A stretch of 64,000 nt of DNA from Lineus longissimus (lineage: Eukaryota; Nemertea; Pilidiophora; Heteronemertea; Lineidae). Position numbers and translations under genes: made by a program. The stretch spans positions 3,169,501 to 3,233,500 of the forward strand of contig NC_088310.1 of assembly GCF_910592395.1 (NCBI RefSeq). Reading direction: 5' to 3'. Below the pieces are notes generated by a model. It was not told the DNA's origin. It did no database searches and saw only the letters and a program-made list of their open reading frames with translations. Position 1 is the first letter of the stretch; each line of letters starts with the position of its first letter. Of the stretch, positions 13,693 through 25,400 are shown piece after piece.

Positions 13693-14629
13693 CTTACAAA
13701 AACATGTACAGATTTTTTGCGGTTTTCACGCCCATACAGGTCCACCAATCACGAGGTGACTGCTATTTGGGGGTTACAATCGCCGCTTTGAAAGCGGCAC
13801 GAGTCGACCAAAGTTGAACTATGAGACGACCCCTGCCAAATTCGGTTTGCCGTCGGGATCAATCCTGTTTTTATAACCAAGCCAATTAAAGGTCATATTT
13901 ACTTTTTTACGTACTATTGACAAGGAGGTGTATGACATATTGGTTGTTGGGAGAGGTTCTAATAAATGCAATGGAAGAGGCAAGTGATTGTGAACAGTGA
14001 CTAGTTCTCCTTAATAGAACTAAGAAAACAACCCTATTTCTATAAAGGCCTGGAATAAATTCTTCTTGGACTTGTTGTCAACTTGTAAAGAGCACTTTCT
14101 TTGGGCTGGTATAGCTAGGACCGAGTCTACTCCATAATTGACTAGGCAGGTAGGCTACACATACACGTAGGCCTACACAGCCACAGGTGAGATGCTTTAC
14201 TCATTTAGCATTTTAGTCCCAGTAGTAGTTTATGCCTATTTAGCCTGGGCTGGAGCCATGCATTGACATTACATGGGAGCCACTGGTTTAGCAGCTATGA
14301 ATGAAGTAGGCCTACATGTCTTCATTATGACATGTGCATACCAGTAGTGTATTGGCCCTCTGAAACCATTTCATATGTCATATGATAAGATGGGGGGAAT
14401 TACTTCTGAGGTCCAAACTGATTCATGGAATTGTCGATTCGGTAAAAACCTTATGTGCCAATCTAAACCGGAAAAGCCATAAACTATTGAAGCTTTTACT
14501 TTCACCCTTTTGATCGCTTTTTTATTCGTTCTCTGTGTATGATTTTTATTGCATATTTGTGTTGTCTGCTCCTTATTTGGAGGTTTTTTACAATAAATTA
14601 TTATTCAGATGGTTGTACCATAGAGGCCC
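13693..14629. other. Intergenic, no gene seen
   Basis: No coding frame with recognisable protein similarity. A short stem-loop GCCGC-tttgaaa-GCGGC lies at 13782-13798 in a somewhat GC-rich stretch (13740-13860) that I could not match to any snRNA, 5S or tRNA I know. The rest is AT-rich. The 62-codon frame at 14535-14723 overlaps the hairpin that follows and has no family resemblance. Confidence 0.6.
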
Positions 14630-14790
14630 TCACACCATGTACCAGGCGGAGGAAGCCAATGAGGGCCACAACAAGCAATTAGCAAGCAGCAAACAAAAGA
14701 CTGCTTCAGTGCACACCACTTGATCTTTTGTTTGTTGTGCTTATATTTAGGTTTGTTCGGGCCCGCAATGACTTCCTCCACATGGTACTA
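14630..14790. repeat. Long imperfect hairpin, MITE-like
   Basis: The left arm (about 14632-14701) and right arm (about 14722-14787) are imperfect reverse complements. CACCATGTACCAGGCGGAGG pairs with CTTCCTCCACATGGTA, GAGGGCC with GGGCCCGC, and CAAACAAAAGA with TCTTTTGTTTG. No open frame spans it. It most resembles a non-autonomous palindromic DNA element. Confidence 0.65.
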
Positions 14791-14999
14791 TAGGCCTACC
14801 ATATCTAGTTTGGACAACATTTCAGCTCAGTGCCAGGCCCTTGGGCCCCTTGTTATCTAAGTCTGAGATGTAAGTTACGATCAATATCAATTATCATTTC
14901 AGTGACACCTTCATTTAATGTTACATGTATTGCAGGTATTCATCTTATTATTTCACTGACATTATTGGTGAGAAACTGCCTGTAAACTCGAGGGATCTC

Positions 15000-17900
15000 A
15001 TGTGCGTCATCATGGTGGGCCACACTTTGTCGTCAGCATCCCGGACTGGAAAGCACCATTTGTCATATCTTTACATAATTCTTTCCTGGAGTGTTTTCTT
15101 TGGAGCAGTTATCATAAGGACTACATCTGGACAATTGGTGCCTGCGAGTAGTGTAAAAAGAAACTTCCCCGTGCCTTTCAATGTTGCAAAATTAAAACCA
15201 TTGACCACAACACCGGGTCAGAGTACATGCGGAATACCGTCACGGAGTACATTCTGTCAAAGTACGACATCAGAGTCTTCTATCACTCAGTGTACGCTTA
15301 CTAACTGTATACAAGAATGCCCGCAACGGACTACCCTCCCCTCCCAGCAAGAACTTTTAAAGGAGGTGACGTCAGATTGTATCAGTAAGGAAAGTGTTAA
15401 TATTCGTCCTGGGAGTTTGATCGGATCGTACTCGCTGGCATTTACTGGGAAGACGGGATGTTTTCTTACTCCGCCGCAGAATGTAATTCTTGGAAGTAAC
15501 GGAGCGTTAACTTTTACTGCATGGATTTGGAGAGCTGAGAAAAACAATGGGTAAGATCATGTTTTAATGTCATCATCATCATCTATCATCATCATCACAT
15601 CATCGTTGCATTCTGACTCGATGCATTTTAAAACAAAATCTATTCATCATTTGTCACAGCTTTTTTATCAGAGAAGCTGTGAAAAACAACATCTCGTGGC
15701 AAACTCTCTCATTTCCCCTGAGATAAACACGCAATTTCAGGTGTAAAAAACGGTGACCGTTCCTGCTTGGTGTTCCCTTTTGGGTGGAGTCATATGAATT
15801 TTTAAACCTAGATGTGCACCAAATGTTGTAACTACATGAACAATATGTAATATTATGGATTTTTGCAAGGTGAACGCAAGTGCTTCATTAGATTTACGTT
15901 TTAAAACCGACTTGGGCGTTCGTCCCATTGTTGGGGGTACATAATAGTCACTGGGTTTGCATGGTCTTCAAAATATCAGCTCCACCCATTCTGATGAACA
16001 TGATGAGGGTGACCCGTTAGCCAATTAACTGGAATGCTAACTAATGCATTTATGAATGTAATTACATGTATGCTAGCTCACCCTTATAAAATATTTACCC
16101 TGTCGTGCCTGATGCAATAAGCATGCTAAAGGTATTACACATTATATGGTTGGTGAAAATACATGCAAATTTCAGTGCATTGGCTGATTTGGACACGCCT
16201 AATTTTGCTGGACTAAGTACTAAAAAAAAAGTCACCCCCTGTTATACTTAGCCCAGTGTTTCAAATTGCTACCAGAGGTCTTGTTGATTATCTCTGATGG
16301 CGCCACTGGCTAAACTTACAGCTTACAGACAAAGCTATTGAGGCAATACCGCTGGAAGTTCAGTATGGCTTCATGAGGAAGATGGGTCAGTTCCTACCCA
16401 TTTGCCTCAATTTTGGTGAATTTCGTTGATGTTGGGTCAGCTCTGACCAACTTTATCAAAACGTATTGAGGCCTGCTATACCACGACTGACCTATGGTCA
16501 TGTAAACATTCACTGTATACTTGATGTGACCAGTAGACTTTTAAAAGTTAGCATTCATTGGATAGTAAACAAAACTTGCCAAGTACATAGAACAACAATT
16601 CAAAAGGTTGAATAGAACCATAAAAAGAATGTGTGGCCTTTACAATATAGTCAAGTCAGTGCTCATTGTTACAAATCATAGTCTTGAAGGATTAGCTTTG
16701 ACTGTAAATGCCGAAATTGTCTGTCTGCTAATCTATACCACTTTTCATTACTAGGAATAAAAAACTCCTAAAACCATCTCTATGAGTCCATTTTTGTGTT
16801 TCACATGTTAATGCAGCGGATACGTTGTAAACCCTGTAATCGGTGATAAAAAATGACCATACTGTTCTACCATGGTGCCCAACTTCTCTGATGTTTATTA
16901 AAAAAAACTGCAACTCCTATGAGAATGATAATCTCTTCTAAACTGCAATCACGCTAGTCCAACCAGCCTTGATATTTTGAATGAAATCAACAGGGGAACC
17001 ATTCATCACAAGAAATGCATTTGCCTCTGATTATTGTCGACCATATGACTCTGATTTGAATGGTTGCCATGGGCACAAGGAAGCCATTCGAGGAAGCATT
17101 CTCATGTTTAAGTATTAAGTTTTCAAGTGTCCGTGATCAATAATGTACGGTAAACTTGCTGGGAAGTGCATAGATCGTGATGACTAGCATGCTAATTGTA
17201 AATTTAAAGGTAATGTGGCCTGAGCAAAAATATTAGATCCATCCACTTTAATGACTTTAGCAAATCAACGCCTGCATCGAATAGCTAGCGGGGAAAAACC
17301 TAAAGCCATAATTGCTCTTGTCAATGTTGCCAGACACTTGTTTTCAATATAATGGCCCTGCATTCAACTCACCAAACATCTGTCCTGTGAACGATAAATT
17401 GACCATCATTTCAACTCAAAGAAACGATTCAAATTTAATTTTTTAATCGTATCCGTTTTTCCAGAACTCTCATAGAAAAAGCAAGTCTTGCTGGCGAGAC
17501 TATCTTCAAACTGATCGTCAGCAGGGATGTGGTAATCTTTACCTTCAAGTCAACAGCAAACAAGGTTGAAACTGTCTTCTTCCATACTATTATCCAACCA
17601 AAGACATGGACTCACTTGGCTGTGCAGGTAAGCCTGCGACTGAGATTCGTTTCTAAGGGGCTTTGAGAAGATGAATAGTTTTACCACAATTGAGAGAACC
17701 ATTCAAGACTCACATAACCTTGCTTATGCTCTCCCTTGGATATACTGTAAAATCCTTTCTATAAGGTCACACACCCAGGCGATGACTTTGGCATGCACAT
17801 GCAAATCATAGGCCTGCTGATCTGTGACCTCTTAGGCAGACGTTACATAGAGCTTCACGCTTCACTCCTCACGCCTCATGCTTCACGGTTCACTCGTGAA

Positions 17901-19428
17901 CCGAAGAATTTCCAAGGCATTTCAACTTAGGCCCTCATTTTTTCCTATGTAACAGGGCTCATTGAAATACCTTGTTAATTCTTCGGTTCACGAGTGAACC
18001 GTGAAGCATGAGGCGTGAGGAGTGAAGCGTGAAGCTCTATGTAACGTCTGCCTTAGAAAGCATTTCTATCTAAGTATGATTCAACAGCAGACTGTCAATG
18101 ACAGATGCCCATACATGACATATACTTTCTGGGAGTTTTCACGATATTTTAACTGTATTTCATTGATTTTTTGCTGGAATGTGAAAAACACATGGAGATG
18201 ACCTCAGTTTATCTTGTCACAGCTGCAGTATACGGCACTTGAGTAGCGAAGATACAAAGAATCATTTTCTTGTGACAGTTGCTGTGATATCTATTTCATG
18301 ATTGCGTCTTTGAAGCATGTGTGGGCTGACTTGAAATTATCAACAGACACTTGTGGCATGTTTTAGCATCTCATCTAGATATGCCTCTGCTACATTTAAA
18401 GGGAGTATGGGCCATAAGGTTCAGGATGCTAATAACAAAAATCGCTCGTGTGCGTGGGGTCATCGCCATGACCAGTTTGGCTTGAAGAATATTTTTCCGC
18501 CACTGGGCTGAAAGCTTATCTGGAAGAGAGTTATGGCCAACAGGTTTAGCCTGTGTTAAATATTTTAAAGTAAGCCTTCGTCTCTTGGGTGCATGCGTGA
18601 TGCATTCCCATGCATGATTCCGACACCAATGCCATCAATAATAAATCTGCCAAATGTAACATTGATGTAAGTTTTATATAGTATGTGAGTGTGCGTCAGG
18701 TATGAATGCTCCTAAGCATAGTGGGTTTCAGAAAATAAGTTGTTAAGATTGTTTTTGTAAAGATTTATAGATTTTTGGGGTGGAATGGAAGGGCAGAACA
18801 TTATGAAACAGATCAAATGGCATGACATATTCATTGGTAATTCTTATAAATCATTAACTAAGGATTTATGTTTTGTGGGCATAGAGTTGTGTAATGACTG
18901 AAAACAAATGTTTTGATTTTACTGAATGATCTGAAATAATAATTAAGTTGAACAAGTCGCCGAGTGAACAATTTGAAAATAAGGAGCATTTTGTAAAAAT
19001 TTAGTCTAAGTGCCCCATAGACAGGCGATCATTCCATATTCTGTCCCTGTTGATTTTGTTGCACTGATTCCACAGTGGCTGTTTCTCACATTGCACAGGC
19101 TTCGTGATCAGTTACAATTTTCAAGCCAGTAACTTGACCTCCATTAAAATTAATCCAATGCCTGTGAAAATCGTGTGGTTCGTCACATTCACTCTGCACA
19201 CAGTAACTTTCTTCATCTTTTCTTCCAGATGTACCAGGGTGACATCAGTTTCTACGTCAACGGACTAAAGCCTGGGTTCTCTGCCGCTTACTCCAAATAT
19301 GTCCGATTCTCTGTGAAAGATTCGTCAAGTGGCGTTCAAGTCCGTATTGGTAGCAGTGTGGACGGTTCTCAGCCATTCGAAGGAAATCTTCAAAATTTTC
19401 ACTTCTTCTCATCAGTCCTTACTAACAG
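15000..19428 (+). CDS. Usherin exons 1-3: signal segment and LamG-like domain
   Basis: Exons are 15000-15550, 17465-17627 and 19229-19428. Exon 1 has a hydrophobic segment after ATG 15000/15012, then the Cys-rich usherin N-terminus ([23 protein letters not shown]), closely matching human CGLPDRSTFCHS and CIQDCP. Exons 2-3 complete a LamG/concanavalin-like fold: [25 protein letters not shown], then DISFYVNG and [20 protein letters not shown]. Phases are 2, 0 and 2. An in-frame ATG also exists at 14925, but it lies upstream of a likely acceptor (TTGCAG ending 14935), so I did not use it. Confidence 0.9.
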
Positions 19429-22400
19429 GTATATTTACAATAACAGTGGAACTTCCCTTAGCAGTTTAGATGTTGCTCTCTCTGTCTTCCCAATCCAAAG
19501 AAGTTCAGTTTAGATGTGGCTCTCTTCGTCTTCCCAATCCAAAGAAGCTCAGTTCAGATGTTGCTCTCTCTGTCTTCCCAATCCAAAGAAGCTCAGTTTA
19601 GATGTTTCTCTCTCCCTGTCTTCCCAATCCAAAGAAGCTCAGTTCAGATGTGGCTCTCTTTGTCTTCCTAATCCTTATTTTCTTATAAATTTCCAGGGAA
19701 ATCCAGGAAGTTTATGATGGTAAATTCCCATCCGTCCCCATCCAGTCAGAATGTCGATGTCCCTCCTCCCACCTGAAGGTCCAGCCGGTCAACAGCAGGT
19801 TCTGCATTAGAAACGGAGTGGCCAGTAATACAGGCATGTAAAGTTGAACCTCCCTTACTGTACACCTCTCTAATGAGGATACCCTCTCTATGAAGGACAC
19901 TCATTTTGTTCCGGAATTGGCTGTATACAATTTGACCTCTGTTATCAGGACACCTCCCTTGGACAGTAGTTGTCAGTTCTAAGGTTGTCCTTTATAAGGA
20001 GAGGCTCTTGCTAGGAATCCTGTACTTGTGATAAAAGAAACAAACTTGTATCATCTGTTCACGTCACGTCCGTATATCCTATTTCAGATGATGAAGTGAT
20101 TCGAATGAATGGAGATTCCCATTTGCTCGCCTACTTAAACGATGATGACTCAAATACAATCTGGGTGTCATCAGCTAACCTGGATAAAGTTGCTTTCACA
20201 GTCAGCCTACAGGACCTTTTCCAGGTAAACATAGGTGCTTTCACTGTCAGCCTAAAGCAGGCTGAATCCGATTGAATCCAAATGCATCTTTTTGCTGCTC
20301 ATCTTACTAGCCTAACGTTTAGTTTTTGTAGTCTGTCAGCTGGGATTTTTTCTTACATTTGCGCTCTCTGATGCAAGATATTTAGTTTTCTTGTTTTTTG
20401 TAGGTATTCTTTGTGGTGTTGGACTTCTACAGTCCCTTTCCCGATGCTGTAATCATCGAGAGGAAGAAGAACTCGACCGCCGCCTGGCAACAATGGCAGC
20501 TCTACGCAACAGACTGCAAGGCCAGGTTCAAGTTGGATAACAATGGACCGCTTAAGACGACTGATTCTGTCAACTGTATACAAATTGGCGGGTAAGTGGT
20601 GGTCATGACGTATTTCTTTTGAACCGTTCATCAATATTGGTGCTGAAAAACGTGTGCCCAAATATCGGTCGATTGCCAGTTGTGGCTCAAAGCAGCACTG
20701 ACTCGCTAGTTTGGCTTATATTTTTGGCCTGCAAAAGAAGTGGTTTAACACCTCAACACTTGTTTTATGCAATTTAATTCAAAATAAAGTATATGAGACA
20801 AAATGTTTTATTTTCTTGTTTCTTTCAGGACATACATCCCTGGCAATTTCTCCAAGGGGAGCATTATGTTCACTGTATTGTCAGAGGAGGTGGGAATGTC
20901 ACGACCTGGCTATGATGACTTCTACAACACGCCGGTCCTGCAGGAGTTTGTGGAGGCAGAAGAGATACGTGTGACCTTGATGGGCCATTTCTCCGTGATC
21001 CAAAACCCACAGTTTGATCCTAAACACAAATACTATGGCCTGTCGGAATTCACTGTCAGTGCAAGGTAAGTCATCAGTAGTGACCTTCGTATGACCTTGA
21101 TGGGACTTTTCTCCCTGATTTTATACTCACATGATGAACTATTTCATTGATTATTTCTATTTCTCATTCCACTTTCCATTTTGACTCATATTTGTTGAAA
21201 CAATTCTGTTAAAGGATTTCTTTTCTTTTCAAGGTGCCAGTGTAATGGTCACGCTGTTAAGTGTAACACTGACTCGATGCCTTACACATGTGAATGTCTT
21301 GCAGAGAGTTACACTAATGGAAATAAGGTGGGTGTATGTAATGCATAAAAGTTGTCTCATGCTGTGCGCAATCTTGGTGGAATTGAAATTGTAATAGAAT
21401 TAGCTCTGCCATCACCAACATGAACACCAATGTCTGACATCCAATATTCTTTCACGAATAGTATCTTTGCATAGACTATTGTGATATATTTCATGAGAAA
21501 CATTTTGGTCATTCCTAAATGTTTTTTTTCCCGTTTAAGTGTGAGAAGTGTCTACCACTGTACAATGACAAACCATTCCGTAAAGGTGACCAGACGAACG
21601 CATACAACTGCAAACGCTGTGACTGCTACAACCACGCTGATAGCTGTGTCTACAACGCCACCTATGACTCTGCTCCTAATGACCACTCAAAAGGTGGCGG
21701 GGGTGTCTGCGTCAATTGTAAACACAACACGGTTGGTCAGAAATGCGACCGCTGCAAGGCGCTCTACTACAGAAAGGTCGGGGGTAATTTGAATGATATT
21801 GACGTCTGCTCCCCGTGTAATTGTTACATTAATGGTGTCAAAAACAAGGCGATGGATTGTGACAAGGTAAGCTGTTGTGGAGGGTAGAGTGCCAGTTGGC
21901 GGTGTTGTTTGGACAGAGTTAATCATATGATTTCATGACTCTTTTGAAGTAACAAGATGTCAAAAGATTATATTTACCAATATCATCATCATCACCAACA
22001 ATGCGCATTGCTCAGGAAAGGACCCCAGCCATAATAACCCTTCTTTATACCCCTACTCATACATTCTGTATATTTGATTTTTAGATTGGAGGCCAGTGCA
22101 CATGCCGTGATAATGTCGATGGACGTCAGTGCAACCAGTGTGAGAAAGGCTTCTTCAACTTACAAGCCAGCAACGCTCTTGGATGTGACGCCTGTAACTG
22201 TAACACAAATGGAACCAACAATGGAGACATCACGTGTCAGCAGCTGACTGGGGAATGTACTTGTAAAAAGCACGTGGAAGGTACGTGAAAATACTGTTTG
22301 GATATTTCCCATGCTCTGTGCTTGAATGCCTTGGGGTTGAGAGCTGATCAACTATCAGTTGTGGGGTTCGAAACCAAGGTGGACACTCGTAACACAACAC

Positions 22401-25400
22401 CAAGCAACCTTATTATAGGATGCCTGGAACCCTTTGATATCACTCTACTATGCAATTAACCGCGCAATTTTCGTCATTTTCGTCTTATTCTTTCATTCAG
22501 GGGACAAATGTGACAAATGCCAGCGGAAATATTTCAACCTCTCAATAGACAACAAAGATGGCTGCAGCTCTTGCGACTGCAATCCTAATGGTATCACCAA
22601 TGCTGGAGACTGTGATCCAAAAACTGGAGCCTGCGCGTGCAAGCCCAATATCGCAAGTCGCCAGTGTGACCAATGTGCGGATAAATATCACGACTTTTCG
22701 AAAGGTTGCATCCCGTGCGGTTGTAACCTGCAGGGTTCGGCTAGTACAACTTGTGATAAGAACACCGGGCAGTGCGTCTGTAAACCAAACGTCCAGGGTT
22801 TAAAATGCGACCAATGTAAGGATAACTATTACAATCTTGGTGTCTCTGCAACCCTTGGATGTGACAGCTGTGGTTGTGACCAACGAGGAACCATCAACGG
22901 GACGAGAATTTGCAACAGAAGTAGTGGACAGTGTCCGTGTAAGGGGAATGTGTTTGACATGAAATGTGATAAGTGTAAAGCCCAGATGTGGAACTTGAAT
23001 GAGACGAACCCAGAGGGATGCCAGAATTGTGACTGTGACGTGCAGGGGACTGTCCAGGGCAAGTTGAATTGTGATCAGAACACAGGCCAGTGTACTTGTC
23101 TGAGTCAGCGGACTGGGAGACGGTGTGAGAAATGTATAGATGGTGAGTCCTCCTTTAAATCCTGAATTCTTGAGTTTAGAACAGGAATAACCATTCTTGT
23201 CATGTACCATTTAGTATCTACTCATGATTACTGTAAAACCGGAGTGTTGTCTAAGGGCCAAGCAGAACATTAATGGTACAAAACTACTGATGATGTTGGG
23301 CATCTGTGATTTGTTAACACTGGTTTTGGACAAGTTGGTCTTGGATACACCAACAGGATACGAGGCTTGGAACCTGTCTTAGTTGACTTCCACCTTTCCT
23401 TTGCAGGTTATCATGTGAAGAATGCAACTGCCGGTGGTTGTACCGAGTGTAAATGTTCGAACGGCGCCCTTGATGGGACAGTCTGTGATCCCATCACGGG
23501 GCAGTGCCAGTGTAAGGGCAGCTCCACTGGTACAACAGGACTGAAATGTGACAAGTGTTTACCAAAGTTTTATGGATTCGAACTGAAAACTGGGCTGTAA
23601 GTTTTCAATATTGTCAATACTTTTCATGTTCACTTTATCAGTTCAGATGAGTCTGTTGTATAAAATAAAAGTGTAAGCAAACTTACATAAGAACACTCTT
23701 GAAGATTTTGGTATAAGCCATACCGGTACATGTAACAAAACTAGAATGTGACTGTATAACAGATATAATCAACAAACATAGTGCATATCCGTGTAACGAG
23801 GCTGCGACTGTGCCACAGGACAGTGCCAGGGTTCGTCCAGGGGAAGTGGCATGAAACCTATGACAGCCTTAATATAACAATTTCACTCATCCTTATTCCT
23901 CTGTTCTAGTTGTAGCGCATGTGCATGTAATGAGGCCGGTAGTGTCAACGGCACGTGTGATGGCGCCACGGGACAGTGCTATTGTAAGTTGTTCGTCCAG
24001 GGGAAGCGGTGCGATACATGTGAACCAGGCGCCAGTATTCTGGACACGAATAATATCTATGGCTGCAGCAAAAGTAAGTTGACAAGTCAAGAGTTATCAG
24101 GCAAAAACAAAATTCCATTCTTGCATAACATATCACTCTTAATCGATGAAGTAAGAAACTTTACTGATCACTGGTCAGAACGATCACTGATTCTTTTTGC
24201 AGGCACTTGCCATGATTACTGCAAACAAGCAATTTTTGTCGCATGGGATTTTGATCACAGGTTGTTTCCTTGGAAACTCTACAGTTGCTCCACACACAAG
24301 GTCACTGTAAGATGTGTGTTTGAGGAATGCAATGCAATATGTATGAAGAAGCCAGTAATCTGAAAGTATCCCTGTCCTTTCCAGCTCCTGCTCAGCAGCC
24401 AGCTCCCCAGTATACAGTTGTCAACGCCACCGCATTACGTCTCACCTGGAGTCCACCCGACTACCCCAATGGAATCATATTGCAGTATTTCCTCTTTAGA
24501 GATGGACAGCAAATATTTGCGTCATTCTCCAACAGTAAGTTCTTTATACTCTAACCGATACGATTGGCATTTGATGTTCTGTTACAGTTAGGAATTTCAT
24601 CTTAGAAACTGGCAGCATGCACACTTTTCGAAAGCGCTCAGCATGCTCTTTCCAGAATAGCTTTGGTATTGGTTGGAGCAGCATATTCTACTTGTACCTT
24701 CCCATATTCCAATTTTCTGGCAATGCCCATCACTCCAAATGGATCAGTAGGATTTCTGTTGATAACCAGTGGGGATAGACATGATGGACAAGGTAATAGG
24801 CAATGCTGGGTAAATATGTTACAATGTACATTTAGTTGTCCTAATCAAATAATTTGTTTTTCTTAAAGGTTCTCAAGGAATAAAAGCTGGTAAAGCTTGT
24901 TCCATTCTTTATCCCCTTTTCCCTGTCATCTTTTTAAAATGTAAAATCCCTTCACTTCAATGTAATTGGTCAGTAGAGAGTTTTTCAGTCGTCTAAGGAT
25001 TCTAGTATTAGCTTTCCTTACTATAGATCCATGCACTTGATTGGGACCAACGTTTACGAAAACGTCGCGTCTCGTCACGTTACAGTAATGTAAAATGCAT
25101 GGTGACGTGACGACGGCCAACACTACATCATGTAAACGTTGTTCCCAATCAAGTGCATGAATCTATAGATGTGCTAGTGCTATGCTTCTTGTAAATGTCT
25201 AGCATGCTACATGTATGTTTTGATAGCTTTTTTGGTATGGCATTAGAACTTTTGCTCTTTTTCTCAGAGATACATGCATGTTCAGCTTGTGACCACTGAT
25301 TTGCGATGGAGTCTCTTTGTTGTAAAATCGAGAAATTACCCGTCCAAGTAATATGATTTGCTGATGAAATGTTATTTTTATCTCCTGTGTCTTACTCGTT

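Noticed and set aside
13740-13860. A snRNA, 5S rRNA or tRNA gene in the GC-rich stretch with GCCGC/GCGGC stem
   Set aside because: I compared it with remembered U1, U2, U4, U5 and tRNA patterns on both strands and found no convincing match.
14925-14999. Upstream in-frame ATG as the usherin start
   Set aside because: It precedes a good 3' splice site at 14934-14935 and would place 25 non-conserved residues before the hydrophobic signal-like segment.
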